Shown here: positions 52,312-60,942 of the stretch, in pieces
Layout: each line of letters opens with the position of its first letter
Numbering within the stretch: position 1 is the stretch's first letter
From: Candidatus Poseidoniales archaeon
Lineage (GTDB): Archaea > Thermoplasmatota > Poseidoniia > Poseidoniales > Poseidoniaceae
Reading direction: 5' to 3'
NCBI GenBank assembly: GCA_003602535.1
Contig: QQSA01000078.1
Coordinates: forward strand, 3,941 to 67,940
DNA length: 64,000 nucleotides
Notes under the pieces: model-generated
What the model was told of the DNA's origin: nothing
The model's database searches: none
Seen by the model: the letters and a program-made list of their open reading frames with translations, nothing else
Translations under genes and position numbers: made by a program

Positions 52312-53313
52312 ATGACTTGGAGCGCGGAGCAGTGTGAGCACATGCGTCGCGCTCTAGAAGTTGCTGAAAAAGGCAGGGGGCGTGTGCGACCAAATCCTTT
52401 GGTTGGATGTGTTTTAGTCAAAGACGGAGTGGTTATTGCCGAAGGGTGGCATGACCACTTAGGCGGGTTACATGCTGAACAGATGGCCATACATGATGCA
52501 GAAGAAAAAGGGCACAATACAAATGGAGCAATTGCATATATCACCTTAGAGCCATGTAATCACTTCGGACGCACTCCTCCGTGCACTGAAGCACTATTAT
52601 GGGCAGGAATAAGTGAAGTCATTGTTGCTCACAAAGACCCAAACCCTCTGGTGCGAGGCGATGGGATTTCAGTTTTGAAAGAGGCCGGAATTAAGGTTGA
52701 AAACGGGCTTCTTGAAGCTGAGGCTGCCATTCAGATGAGAGAGTTTCTGCATTGGTGTAAATATCGCAGGCCATTTGTTACTGTCAAAATAGCTACCGAT
52801 GCGAATGGTTCTGTCGATGACTTGTCTGAAGAGGCAGGCAGATTTACTAGCGAAGATTGTTTGATCAAAGTTCACGAATTACGCAAGGATTGTGGGGCAA
52901 TTCTTGTCGGCTCTAATACGGTAATTCGTGATGACCCATCTCTTACTGTTCGTCTTGTCGAAACAGATAGACAACCGTTACGGGTTGTCATCGATCCTAA
53001 TAATCGAATCCCTGCAGATTCGAAAATTCTGAATGACGGATTTGGCACCCGGCATCTTAGTGATGATTTTAGAGGCCTAGATGCGATGCTTGACATGTTA
53101 GGTGACTTGGAGATTCAGAGATTGCTGGTTGAAGGTGGCCCTACTACAATCAATCACTTCTTGCAACAGAATTTGGTTGATGAATTCATCCTGGTCGAAT
53201 CTGATGTTCAGCATTCTATCCCAGTAATTGCCGATTTTGATTTGTCATCTAGGTTTAGTAACAAGACTCAAACAAATTGGGGTAGTGAATCTGTAACAAT
53301 ATACTCGAGGTGA
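52312..53313 (+). CDS. ribD: Fused riboflavin deaminase/reductase RibD
   Basis: A bifunctional enzyme: the N-terminal deaminase carries zinc ligands H54-AE56 and C82/C91 (LEPCNHFGRTPPC), and the C-terminal reductase begins with RRPFVTVKIATDANG, has GSNTVIRDDPSLTVR and LVEGGPTTINHFL. It catalyses two successive steps from the GTP cyclohydrolase product toward lumazine. Many archaea use separate, differently ordered enzymes, so the fused bacterial form here suggests transfer or an unusual lineage pathway. At 333 residues both domains are complete. The methylase gene follows four bases after its stop. Confidence 0.9.
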   Translation: MTWSAEQCEHMRRALEVAEKGRGRVRPNPLVGCVLVKDGVVIAEGWHDHLGGLHAEQMAIHDAEEKGHNTNGAIAYITLEPCNHFGRTPPCTEALLWAGISEVIVAHKDPNPLVRGDGISVLKEAGIKVENGLLEAEAAIQMREFLHWCKYRRPFVTVKIATDANGSVDDLSEEAGRFTSEDCLIKVHELRKDCGAILVGSNTVIRDDPSLTVRLVETDRQPLRVVIDPNNRIPADSKILNDGFGTRHLSDDFRGLDAMLDMLGDLEIQRLLVEGGPTTINHFLQQNLVDEFILVESDVQHSIPVIADFDLSSRFSNKTQTNWGSESVTIYSR

Positions 53314-53317
53314 TATA

Positions 53318-54349
53318 TTGCAATCCAACGGTAATACTACGGTTATTGCATTACGCGGGTGGCACCCCGCACTATCTAGAGCAGAAGCAAAGGCAATGTT
53401 TCCTGAATGTGATTTAGAACGTACAGAAGCTCGCAGATTGATAACAACCAATGGTTCAAGCGATTGGACCAGGTCTAGCCTAATGTCTGGTTGTGAGTGT
53501 GTATTAATAGAAGGCGGCATTACAAAATGGACCTCTATTGAGGATCTATTACAGTTAATCGATTACAAGCAGATGGATGAAATGGCTGTCGAATGTTGGA
53601 GGCATGAAGGTAAATTACCTGTTTCGACCAAAGATATTGAGATGCAAGTGGGCGGTATGTTCCATGATAAAGGATCTACATTCAATCTCAAGAATCCAAA
53701 GCATAGATTTGGAGTTGTTTTGGATGCATCAGCTGAATATGTTGCCTGGGGTTGGATGATTGGAGCCGGTCCAGGAAAGCATGGTTGGTCAGCCATGCGC
53801 GCAAATAAGCGCCCATTTTTCCGTCCAGTTAGTCTTGAACCTAGATTAGCAAGAGCTGCAGTAAACATCGCTGCAGGCATTAGTGGAGGTTATGTTGTTG
53901 ACCCGATGTGTGGAACTGGTGGCATTTTAATCGAATCAGCGATTACAGGGAGAAAGACTCTCGGGATTGATTTCGATCCGGTAATGGTAGACGGGACCAA
54001 AGAAAATTTGCAATGGGCCGGAGTTTCTGCTGAGGTAAAAAGAGAGGATGCAACTCGATTTCAATTGCCAAATAATATCGCAGCAATAGTTGTTGACCCC
54101 CCATATGGTCGAAATTCAATAGGCGATGAGAAACTCTTAGAGGACATGTTGCAAAATATTTCTCGTCAAACTGATGAGTGTAGTTTGGTGGTGATTTTAC
54201 CTTGCGAGGCAGGGAATGATAATCTCGATGAATCTATCGATTTTGAGTTTGATTTACCTGGCTTTACAATCGAGCAAACATTTGGTATTCCAGTTCACAA
54301 GTCGCTTGGAAGAGTGTTGATTATCGCTTCAATTTCTCCTCAAGGTTGA
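53318..54349 (+). CDS. tRNA guanine-N2 methyltransferase, Trm-G10/Trm11 type
   Basis: The 343-residue protein has an N-terminal RNA-binding THUMP-like region and a C-terminal Rossmann methylase. It shows VVDPMCGTGGILIE (SAM motif) and DPPYGR (the DPPY catalytic motif), with PVHKSLGRVLII at the end. The family dimethylates G10 of tRNA in archaea. Translation is predicted to start at TTG 53318, because a strong SD (GAGGTGAT) sits just before it and no ATG is nearby. It follows ribD by four bases. Confidence 0.87.
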   Translation: MQSNGNTTVIALRGWHPALSRAEAKAMFPECDLERTEARRLITTNGSSDWTRSSLMSGCECVLIEGGITKWTSIEDLLQLIDYKQMDEMAVECWRHEGKLPVSTKDIEMQVGGMFHDKGSTFNLKNPKHRFGVVLDASAEYVAWGWMIGAGPGKHGWSAMRANKRPFFRPVSLEPRLARAAVNIAAGISGGYVVDPMCGTGGILIESAITGRKTLGIDFDPVMVDGTKENLQWAGVSAEVKREDATRFQLPNNIAAIVVDPPYGRNSIGDEKLLEDMLQNISRQTDECSLVVILPCEAGNDNLDESIDFEFDLPGFTIEQTFGIPVHKSLGRVLIIASISPQG

Positions 54350-54722
54350 GCAAAATGTGCGCGTCATCCTCTCCTGGTTCATCGAAGGATTCTGTATACG
54401 GACATAAATCGTCTAAGATTGCCAAGTCCTCTTCATTGAGTATTACAGGGTAGGTTTTGCAACCAAGAGGTCTACTATCGTATACAGAACAAATTCCCGG
54501 TGCTGATGGAAGATCTGAACTTGTAGCCAAAAAAACGCATGCCCTAGTATCTTGATTATTCAGTAGTCTTCGAATTCCGTTCTCATCTTTACTACAGAAT
54601 TGGTCTTCGGCCATACCGGTTCTTCTTGTTAAACGACTAGCCTCTACTGCAGTAATTGGCATTACTGTCTCACGACAACACATGCTACAACCCTTACTTA
54701 CGCAGGGAGATGCGCCGCTCAT
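54321..54722 (-). CDS. YkgJ-family cysteine-cluster protein
   Basis: About 133 residues with Cys groups in the YkgJ pattern: CSMCC near the start, ACVFL, then GICSVYDSRPLGCKTYPV, enough for a zinc or Fe-S site. Function is not known in detail. I use ATG 54722; the frame to 54803 would start at TTG within tRNA-Arg. The 3' end overlaps the methylase gene by 29 bases in convergent orientation. Confidence 0.75.
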   Translation of the reverse strand: MSGASPCVSKGCSMCCRETVMPITAVEASRLTRRTGMAEDQFCSKDENGIRRLLNNQDTRACVFLATSSDLPSAPGICSVYDSRPLGCKTYPVILNEEDLAILDDLCPYTESFDEPGEDDAHILLNLEEKLKR

Positions 54723-54797
54723 AAACAGTCCACCCACTCTAAGCACTTCATAAGCGCGAGGGTGTGATTCAAGAAGGGGAGGCTTTTCGGCAGGTTG

Positions 54798-54871
54798 GGG
54801 CAATTAGGGTAGTCTGGATATCCTTTCGGCCTTCGGAGCCGAAGACGTGGGTTCGAATCCTGCATTGCCCG
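54798..54871 (+). tRNA. tRNA-Arg (anticodon TCG)
   Basis: Acceptor arm GGGCAAT (54798-54804) pairs with ATTGCCC (54864-54870). The anticodon stem TCGGC/GCCGA encloses CTTCGGA with TCG at 54833-54835. The T arm GTGGG/CCTGC (one G-T pair each way) encloses TTCGAAT. The discriminator is G. No encoded CCA and no intron. The fen gene begins about 54 bases downstream, so both could share a transcript. Confidence 0.92.
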
Positions 54872-54924
54872 CTTTCCTAAAATCGAGCCGTGAGGCTCAA
54901 GTGTATCCTATGTCAGCCCCTTAC

Positions 54925-55953
54925 ATGGGCTGCAATCTTCGTGACCTTGCAAACGCCGAGGACACCACAGTTGAAGCTATGCGAGGAAAGCGGGTAGGTA
55001 TCGACAGTTTCCTTCTGGCATTCCAATTTCTAACCACAATTAGAGACCGGTCCCCTACAGGAGATGGGGGGCCTCTAAAATCCGATAATGGAAAAGTTGT
55101 CGCTCACCTAATGGGTTTTCTTTCAAGGGCATCTATGATGTTAGCAAAAGGTGTCAAGCCGGTATTCATTTTTGATGGCAGTCATCCGGATTTGAAGAAA
55201 GACGAAATGGACGCTAGAAGGGCTAAGAGAGAACAAGCAGAAGCTGATTGGAAGGCAGCTTTGGAAGTTGGTGATTTCGCAACTGCGCAAAAAATGGCGC
55301 AGCGTTGTGTAAAATACACTCCTGAAATGGTCGAGGAATCTATCGAGATGTTGACCCTGATGGGGATCCCGGCCTTTAGAGCAAAAGCAGAAGGTGAAGC
55401 TCAAGCTGCAGTAATGGCTGCAAATGGCCAACTAGATGCAGTAGCTACTCAAGACTGGGACGCATTATTGTATGGAGCTCCAGTAGTTATTCGCAATTTA
55501 ACTTCAGATGGAAGCAAGAGAATGGGACGGGTAATACGTGCTCAACGAATAGAATTATCTCAATTATTAACTGAAAATGAATTGACTCGGGACCAATTAA
55601 TCGACTTAGCGATAATGATTGGCACCGATTTCCACCCAGGGATTAAAGGAATTGGTCCAAAGACTGGACTCAAATTAATCAAAGAGTATTCTACAATAGA
55701 AGCGGTTTGTGAGGCCAAAGGAAAAGATATTCCTGATCGCCTTGATGAAATCAGAGAAGTTTTCCGCAATCACCCGGTTGTTGAGGTTGATGATGATTTT
55801 CTCAAACAAGGGGATGTCGACGTTGAAGGCCTCAAAAAATTCCTAGTCGAAGATAGGCAATTTTCACTGAAGCGTTTTGACAATGCAATGGATCTGTTAG
55901 AAGATGCTGGCCTAGTCAGAACTGGTGGTCAAACATCACTATTCTCGTTCTGA
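54925..55953 (+). CDS. fen: Flap endonuclease 1 (FEN1)
   Basis: FEN1 removes 5' flaps during Okazaki fragment maturation and base-excision repair. The N-terminal nuclease block shows MGCNLRDL, RGKRVGIDSFLLAFQFL, VFIFDGSHPDLKKDE, the central PAFRAKAEGEAQAAVMA with its acidic metal ligands, QDWDALL, and DLAIMIGTDFHPGIKGIGPKTGLKL, the helix-hairpin-helix. The C-terminus QTSLFSF is a PCNA-interacting box. I start at ATG 54925 because family members begin MG with a conserved Gly2; ATG 54910 (MSAPYMG) is possible and anything earlier lies inside tRNA-Arg. The last 15 bases overlap the convergent CoA-transferase gene. Confidence 0.92.
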   Translation: MGCNLRDLANAEDTTVEAMRGKRVGIDSFLLAFQFLTTIRDRSPTGDGGPLKSDNGKVVAHLMGFLSRASMMLAKGVKPVFIFDGSHPDLKKDEMDARRAKREQAEADWKAALEVGDFATAQKMAQRCVKYTPEMVEESIEMLTLMGIPAFRAKAEGEAQAAVMAANGQLDAVATQDWDALLYGAPVVIRNLTSDGSKRMGRVIRAQRIELSQLLTENELTRDQLIDLAIMIGTDFHPGIKGIGPKTGLKLIKEYSTIEAVCEAKGKDIPDRLDEIREVFRNHPVVEVDDDFLKQGDVDVEGLKKFLVEDRQFSLKRFDNAMDLLEDAGLVRTGGQTSLFSF

Positions 55954-56958
55954 TATGAACCGTAATGGGCTAGCAAGTACTGAATGTCCTTGCCAATCAC
56001 CTATCACATTGCGCGCTATGCTCTGAATATCTGACAACGCTTCACTTATCTTATTGATAGGAGACGTGGGTATTCCTTGCAGCAACTCGCATACCTGAGA
56101 TCTGTTCATCTCGCTTACCTTAGATTGAACTAAATCTACAACCTCTTGCCTCGAATCAACACGGTTTTGATTCGTTGGCCATGAGTTTTGGAATTCTAAT
56201 AATTCCGATAATTTCGCAAACTGAGAATCTGAACCAACGGCTATCACTACCCAACCATCACTTGCCTCGAATGCCTGGTAAGGAACTAGGTTTGGATGTC
56301 CCGAGCCGAGAAGGCCAGGGTCATCTCCGCTAACGATCTGATTTTGCCCTTGATTCGCAAGAGATGCAATGGCGCAATCCCACAATGAAATGTCTAAATG
56401 ATTGCAAACTCCTGTCTTTTCTCTATGAAATAAAGATGCCAATATCGCATTCCCTGCATATAATCCTGTGATAATATCAATCCAAGCGACTCCCACCTTT
56501 ACAGGGCCCCCTCCTTTCTCGCCGGTAATACTCATTATTCCACTCATGGCTTGTAATGCTAAATCGTATCCAGGTTCTTGAGAACGTGGTCCTGTTTGAC
56601 CGAACCCCGTAATTGAACAGAGTATCACATCTTTGGGAATTGGTCCAATCAGTCTCTCCAATTGCCCAGGTCTAAAATTCTCAACCACAATATCAGATTG
56701 AGAAATTAACTTCTGGATTTCTGCTTTGTCTTCTTTCAAATTGTGGAACACAATTTGCTTTCCGCGATTACAGGACAAGTGGTATGCTGCGGTTCCGTCT
56801 TCCAAGAATGGCGGCCCCCAGCCCCTGGTATCATCACCCCAAGGAGCCTCTACTTTGGTGACCTCAGCACCCAAATCTGCCAGCATTTGAGTACAATATG
56901 GCCCAGCTAGTATTCGCGACAAATCAAGAACTCTGACACCTGTCAAAACGCCCGCCAT
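55939..56958 (-). CDS. CoA-transferase family III (CaiB/BaiF)
   Basis: Enzymes of this family move CoA between carboxylic acids through an aspartyl-CoA thioester. Visible are LSRILAGPYCTQMLADLGAEVTKVE at the N-terminus, NRGKQIVFHN, DIVVENFRPGQLERLG-like, GFGQTGPRSQEPGYDLALQAMSG and VGVAWIDIITGLYAG, with a candidate nucleophilic Asp in the last motif. Substrates cannot be named. At about 340 residues it is slightly shorter than typical (~400), the C-terminal part being compact. ATG 56964 (two codons earlier) is an equal choice. Confidence 0.87.
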   Translation of the reverse strand: MAGVLTGVRVLDLSRILAGPYCTQMLADLGAEVTKVEAPWGDDTRGWGPPFLEDGTAAYHLSCNRGKQIVFHNLKEDKAEIQKLISQSDIVVENFRPGQLERLIGPIPKDVILCSITGFGQTGPRSQEPGYDLALQAMSGIMSITGEKGGGPVKVGVAWIDIITGLYAGNAILASLFHREKTGVCNHLDISLWDCAIASLANQGQNQIVSGDDPGLLGSGHPNLVPYQAFEASDGWVVIAVGSDSQFAKLSELLEFQNSWPTNQNRVDSRQEVVDLVQSKVSEMNRSQVCELLQGIPTSPINKISEALSDIQSIARNVIGDWQGHSVLASPLRFISERE

Positions 56959-57010
56959 GTACATACGATGTGGGCAAAAGAGTTGAACCCCCCTGTTCTG
57001 AGAGTTGAAT

Positions 57011-58438
57011 ATGAAGTGGTTTGAAGAAAACAATGACCGCTTCTGGATTGGGTTATTAGTGGTCGCTGTTCTGCTAAACTTATTCGCAATTCACAACTCA
57101 GATTTGGGACTTGATGTTCATGTTAAGTCGGCTTATGTTGAAACTGACGATGGCTATGTCTTGGATTGGGGGGATACACGACAAAGCGATCCAAACGCAT
57201 CCGACCCTGAACAGGCCACTGTAATCGATTCCCCTCCTGCGATCCTGCCACCAATTGTGAGTCTAATTTTGTTGATTCTAGTCTTTCTTTTACTCTCTCG
57301 CCATAACAACAACATACCAATAATTGGAATAATATTACTTCACCCTACACTAATTTTTTCTTCAGGGAAATCGTATGATGAGTTAATGATTCTATCAATT
57401 TTTGGCGCTGGAGTCTTACTGCTAAATAATGCGTACACTCGTTCTGAAAATTCAAATGTTGCACTCAGTTCAAAACTAGTAGCATACGCTGTAATGATTG
57501 GTGCAATAATGTTCAAATTGAATTTCGATTCATGGCTCGAGTTGTTTGTAATTGGAATTGCCATAGCCACTATAATTAGCATATACATTCCGAAATTAGA
57601 ACTCAATCCAAGATACATTTTGGTTGGAAGTTTTTCATTAGGAATGATTACTATTATTGGTCTCGGTGTTGTAGGCTATGGTACCTCAAAAATTATTGTA
57701 GATGAACCGATTAGATTCCTTTATTCCTTACCATTTGCAATGTTTGATTTGATAATAATATATGCAATATTTGGAATGATATTGTGGCCTTATGTCAGTT
57801 CTACATGGAGAAAAATGGGAGATGTGAAAGATGATTTAACTTGTGAACTTTCACTGATTGTTGGAGGAATTGCCGGATTAATCACTGCATATGTTGCAGT
57901 ATTATGGACATATGAATCGGTTCTGTGGGATTCTGAGTGGCCATGGCATATGCTTACTATGGGAAATAATGGAAGATACATCACCCTTCTTGCAATACCA
58001 CTCTGGATCTTGATAAATAGAGTAAATGGAGAAATAGATTGGAAAAATAAGAAATTATTCATCGGGATATTGCTGATTATGCCATTCTCTCTTCTAGCAG
58101 GTTTTCATGGTCAAACGATGTGGACTGATGATGCTGCAGATTCGATGGAATTAGAAGAAGGAGAACATTTCTTATTTGTCTCCGATGCAACACTCGGAAT
58201 GCATTGGTTGTATACATTTCATGAACCGCTCAATGCTGAAGAAAACAATATCACAGGTCATTGGAGAAGTGATCAATCCTCTTGGATCGGCGATTTAGAT
58301 GGCGAACTTAGTCATATAGATTGGATTGTTTTGTCACCTGAAATTGATGATGTACCGGATGGTTGGGAGGTCAAAGGTTCGGGAACCGCTGATTACCTAA
58401 ACGGTGGAGGAACTTGGCGTATACTTGTTAGGTTATGA
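57011..58438 (+). CDS. Polytopic membrane protein, possible GT-C-like
   Basis: The 475-residue protein has about nine to ten hydrophobic segments, starting with MKWFEENNDRFWIGLLVVAVLLNLFA. A first extracellular loop of ~45 residues and a C-terminal ~100-residue soluble region after the last helix (HGQTMWTDDAADSMELEEGEHFLF and a final WEVKGSG) resemble the layout of some polyprenyl-phosphate glycosyltransferases, but no clear catalytic DxD motif is visible apart from early acidic residues. ATG 57011 replaces TTG 57005. It overlaps the divergent transferase start region only in its longest form, and ends 11 bases inside the convergent deacetylase gene. Confidence 0.5.
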   Translation: MKWFEENNDRFWIGLLVVAVLLNLFAIHNSDLGLDVHVKSAYVETDDGYVLDWGDTRQSDPNASDPEQATVIDSPPAILPPIVSLILLILVFLLLSRHNNNIPIIGIILLHPTLIFSSGKSYDELMILSIFGAGVLLLNNAYTRSENSNVALSSKLVAYAVMIGAIMFKLNFDSWLELFVIGIAIATIISIYIPKLELNPRYILVGSFSLGMITIIGLGVVGYGTSKIIVDEPIRFLYSLPFAMFDLIIIYAIFGMILWPYVSSTWRKMGDVKDDLTCELSLIVGGIAGLITAYVAVLWTYESVLWDSEWPWHMLTMGNNGRYITLLAIPLWILINRVNGEIDWKNKKLFIGILLIMPFSLLAGFHGQTMWTDDAADSMELEEGEHFLFVSDATLGMHWLYTFHEPLNAEENNITGHWRSDQSSWIGDLDGELSHIDWIVLSPEIDDVPDGWEVKGSGTADYLNGGGTWRILVRL

Positions 58439-59180
58439 GTGGAGGTCTCCATTGACCATTTTTTTTCCCGTGATCAAGAATATGCCAATATACTGTTTCT
58501 TCAGCCTCATCGGGTAAAACAAACGGCCCTAAACGAGACCAAGCACGCTTTGCATTCCATCTCAAAAACGGAATAGATAGAGCAGGTCCACAAGTAGGAA
58601 GTCCGAATTTTGTTAACCATGGTCGGCTAATCAATCCTGAATCCTTCAATGCATTCTCTACTGCATTCCAATCTTTCCACGGCCCTGCTTTTTTACGGAC
58701 GAGCCACGAGGGATTTACACTGCTATCTAATTCAAAGCCTGCCTTGGCAATAACAGGCGCCATCCAAGGCGCGATATATCCGGCTGGAGCTCTAAACCAT
58801 GGCCTCCACGCATCTCCTGCAAATTTATGCAGTTTGATATCTGCTTCGACAATGGCTGCCAAAAATCCGTCTACATCTTCAGGGAATGCGGACCAACAGC
58901 GATGAGTTAATCCATGGCAACCAATGGTAACCTGTGGATGATTTTTCAGCAAATCACTCAACCATTGATTGAAGATAGGATCATCTAACTGATCTGCAAT
59001 AACAAATATGGTAAGTGTAACTTGAGTCCTATCCAACCATTTTCTGAATGCTTTCATAGCATTTTTCATTTCATTTGATGTTCCTTCGTGAGGTGCTCCC
59101 TTCGATCTTGTTGGATGACCTTGCGAAGAAGGTGTGTGACGAATGTCGTCTGAATCAACGGTCAACCAGACCGGTCTCAT
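58428..59180 (-). CDS. Polysaccharide deacetylase-like (NodB) protein
   Basis: The 250-residue protein has the NodB layout: an acidic first strand (VDSDD near 8-12), TIGCHGLTHR with the metal-binding H89 and H93, and RAPAGY at 130-135 with the catalytic Arg. These enzymes remove acetyl groups from amino sugars. No signal peptide is visible, so it would act in the cytoplasm on nucleotide-linked or lipid-linked sugars. It is directly behind the GNAT gene (stop at 59181, start at 59180), so both probably modify the same kind of substrate. That link is inference. Confidence 0.78.
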   Translation of the reverse strand: MRPVWLTVDSDDIRHTPSSQGHPTRSKGAPHEGTSNEMKNAMKAFRKWLDRTQVTLTIFVIADQLDDPIFNQWLSDLLKNHPQVTIGCHGLTHRCWSAFPEDVDGFLAAIVEADIKLHKFAGDAWRPWFRAPAGYIAPWMAPVIAKAGFELDSSVNPSWLVRKKAGPWKDWNAVENALKDSGLISRPWLTKFGLPTCGPALSIPFLRWNAKRAWSRLGPFVLPDEAEETVYWHILDHGKKNGQWRPPLIT

Positions 59181-59747
59181 CTAATCACCACGATTTAATT
59201 GCACTAGATGTAAAACATGTGGGATTGTTCTATTTCCAATTTCAATAGGAACGAATCCCTCAATTGCTAGTCCTTTCCATTTTTCACAAATCGATTTACA
59301 AGCAGAAAGCCCTGCTTCATTGTGCGGATGAACAGTAATCTCAATCAGAGATTGTTCGGTTCTATTACTCTGCCAAGAGAATATTGCATCAACACATGAA
59401 CGGGCTATGCCTTGACGTCTCCAGTTTTTCTTGACCCAATATCCCAGATTGTATGCTGAAGCGGCTAATTGAAGCTCATCGCCTAGACCGATCAAACCAA
59501 CAAATGAATTATCATCGAGGGAATGAATTGCCCAAAAATGAATGGTGTCTTGTTCTTTGTGCATCTCTAAATCAATCATCAAATCAGCAATTTGTCTACG
59601 AGCTTGGTCTCCTTCTTTCAGCCAAGGTAATGCCGCTTTCGCTGCGTCTGGATCCTCGAGATATGCCTCCATAACCTCCGGCAAAATACGACGATTGATT
59701 GGCCGAAGAATGACCTTCTCATCGACTTTTATTTCCGGCGTTTCCAG
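59181..59747 (-). CDS. GNAT-family N-acetyltransferase, probable CTG start
   Basis: GNAT enzymes transfer acetyl from acetyl-CoA. The core is visible: FWAIHSLDDNSFVGLIGL, YNLGYWVKKNWRRQGIARSCVDAI (the R/Q-G-x-G/A acetyl-CoA loop) and SLIEITVHPHNEAG. The usual start codons give TTG 59684, but the same frame stays open to a TAA at 59761 and encodes VDEKVILRPINRRI, the expected first strand of the fold. A strong SD (GGAGGA) lies seven bases before CTG 59747, so I propose translation starts there, giving 188 residues. The preceding gene stops at 59760, next to that SD. Confidence 0.72.
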   Translation of the reverse strand: METPEIKVDEKVILRPINRRILPEVMEAYLEDPDAAKAALPWLKEGDQARRQIADLMIDLEMHKEQDTIHFWAIHSLDDNSFVGLIGLGDELQLAASAYNLGYWVKKNWRRQGIARSCVDAIFSWQSNRTEQSLIEITVHPHNEAGLSACKSICEKWKGLAIEGFVPIEIGNRTIPHVLHLVQLNRGD

Positions 59748-59759
59748 AATTCTTCCTCC

Positions 59760-60875
59760 TTAAATTACAAGATGGGTTATTGCTGAGGATACATGCTCAT
59801 TTTCTGGCATTGCAATTTTCGCTCTTTCTAACATTGACTTTACTTCGTCAATACGATCAATTTGTTTCAATACCATTCCAATGTGATAGATAAGATCGAT
59901 GTTTTCATCGGTTAAGTGAGGCCCTAATACGTCGATTGTGGATTTTGCTTCTTCAAGGTGCCCACTTTTTGCCAACTCCAATGCAGAAACAACTTCGCGA
60001 TGGATTTGGCGGGCATCCCAGGGTTCAGCAGCATTCCAAGGCCAAATTCTCTCTACAGTAGTTGGAGAAATCATTTCTGAACCCTCTTCTCCGACATCTG
60101 TCACTGGAGGGTCTTCTGGAATCTGTGGTAAATCCGCAACTTGGACTTCTGATGCAGTGTTTACTACCGGAATTGGTACTTTTTCTACTGGCTCAGGTAT
60201 TGCTTGAACTGTTTCAGATTGAATATCTGGAATCGCTGGTAAAACCGATGAAGGGGTAGGTGCAGGAGCTTTGGTAGCAGTGAGATTGATTCGGTTTTCA
60301 TACAGATCTTCTGAAGGCAGAGAGGGCAGTTCTGTTCCTCCCACATGACCCTTCAAATCATCATCGATTCCAGTAGGAGTATTCGGCGAATATAATGCGC
60401 CCTTTCCTTGGTGAACTGGTTCTGGGACTTGGTCAAATGGATCTTCTTTCGAGAAATCTAATTTTTCTACTCCTGGAATGGCCTCTCCAATATCGTCAAC
60501 AGTTATCTCCTCTGGTTCATGGGCAACTGTGTTATGCAATTCGGGAGAAGACGATTTCATGAAACCTACTTTTTCAGGTTCTTCTGAATTGAAATCTGTT
60601 ACGCTATATTGGTCGACGTCAACCGGTTCTTGATCTAATGTGAGAACTACATCTAAGGCTTCAACTTCTTTCCATGAATCATCGTCATCATCAGACATTA
60701 ACTCATCAAAAATAGAATCGCTAACTTCAGTTGAAATTTGTTCACCCTGATCTCTAGGTGATTTGTTTAACTCGTAATAGCATTGTACACAGGTTTCCGA
60801 ACCAACAGGGCTCACGAACTCGCAATAAGGGCAAACTTCACCCTCAATATCTACGGCCGCTTTACGCCTGAACAT
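59760..60875 (-). CDS. Zinc-ribbon protein with long acidic disordered middle and TPR-like C-terminus
   Basis: Residues ~15-35 form a zinc ribbon (CPYCEFVSPVGSETCVQCY). The following ~230 residues are acidic, Pro-rich and repetitive, predicted disordered. The last ~90 residues are helical, with the TPR-like look of AREVVSALELAKSGHLEEAKST. No family recognised. The first ATG (60875) follows a GGTGA SD; a GTG at 60881 is two codons upstream. The GNAT gene starts 13 bases after its stop, so a three-gene unit with the deacetylase is likely. It may act as a scaffold or adaptor. Confidence 0.65.
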   Translation of the reverse strand: MFRRKAAVDIEGEVCPYCEFVSPVGSETCVQCYYELNKSPRDQGEQISTEVSDSIFDELMSDDDDDSWKEVEALDVVLTLDQEPVDVDQYSVTDFNSEEPEKVGFMKSSSPELHNTVAHEPEEITVDDIGEAIPGVEKLDFSKEDPFDQVPEPVHQGKGALYSPNTPTGIDDDLKGHVGGTELPSLPSEDLYENRINLTATKAPAPTPSSVLPAIPDIQSETVQAIPEPVEKVPIPVVNTASEVQVADLPQIPEDPPVTDVGEEGSEMISPTTVERIWPWNAAEPWDARQIHREVVSALELAKSGHLEEAKSTIDVLGPHLTDENIDLIYHIGMVLKQIDRIDEVKSMLERAKIAMPENEHVSSAITHLVI

Positions 60876-60942
60876 AGTCACCAGCAGATATTCGGTTACT
60901 CATTTCCTTGTTAAGTATCACCTATTCCCGACCACCGGCAGC

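Noticed and set aside
54847..54924. FEN1 start inside tRNA-Arg
   Set aside because: The tRNA cloverleaf is complete, and FEN1 family proteins start MG close to the nuclease domain, matching ATG 54925.
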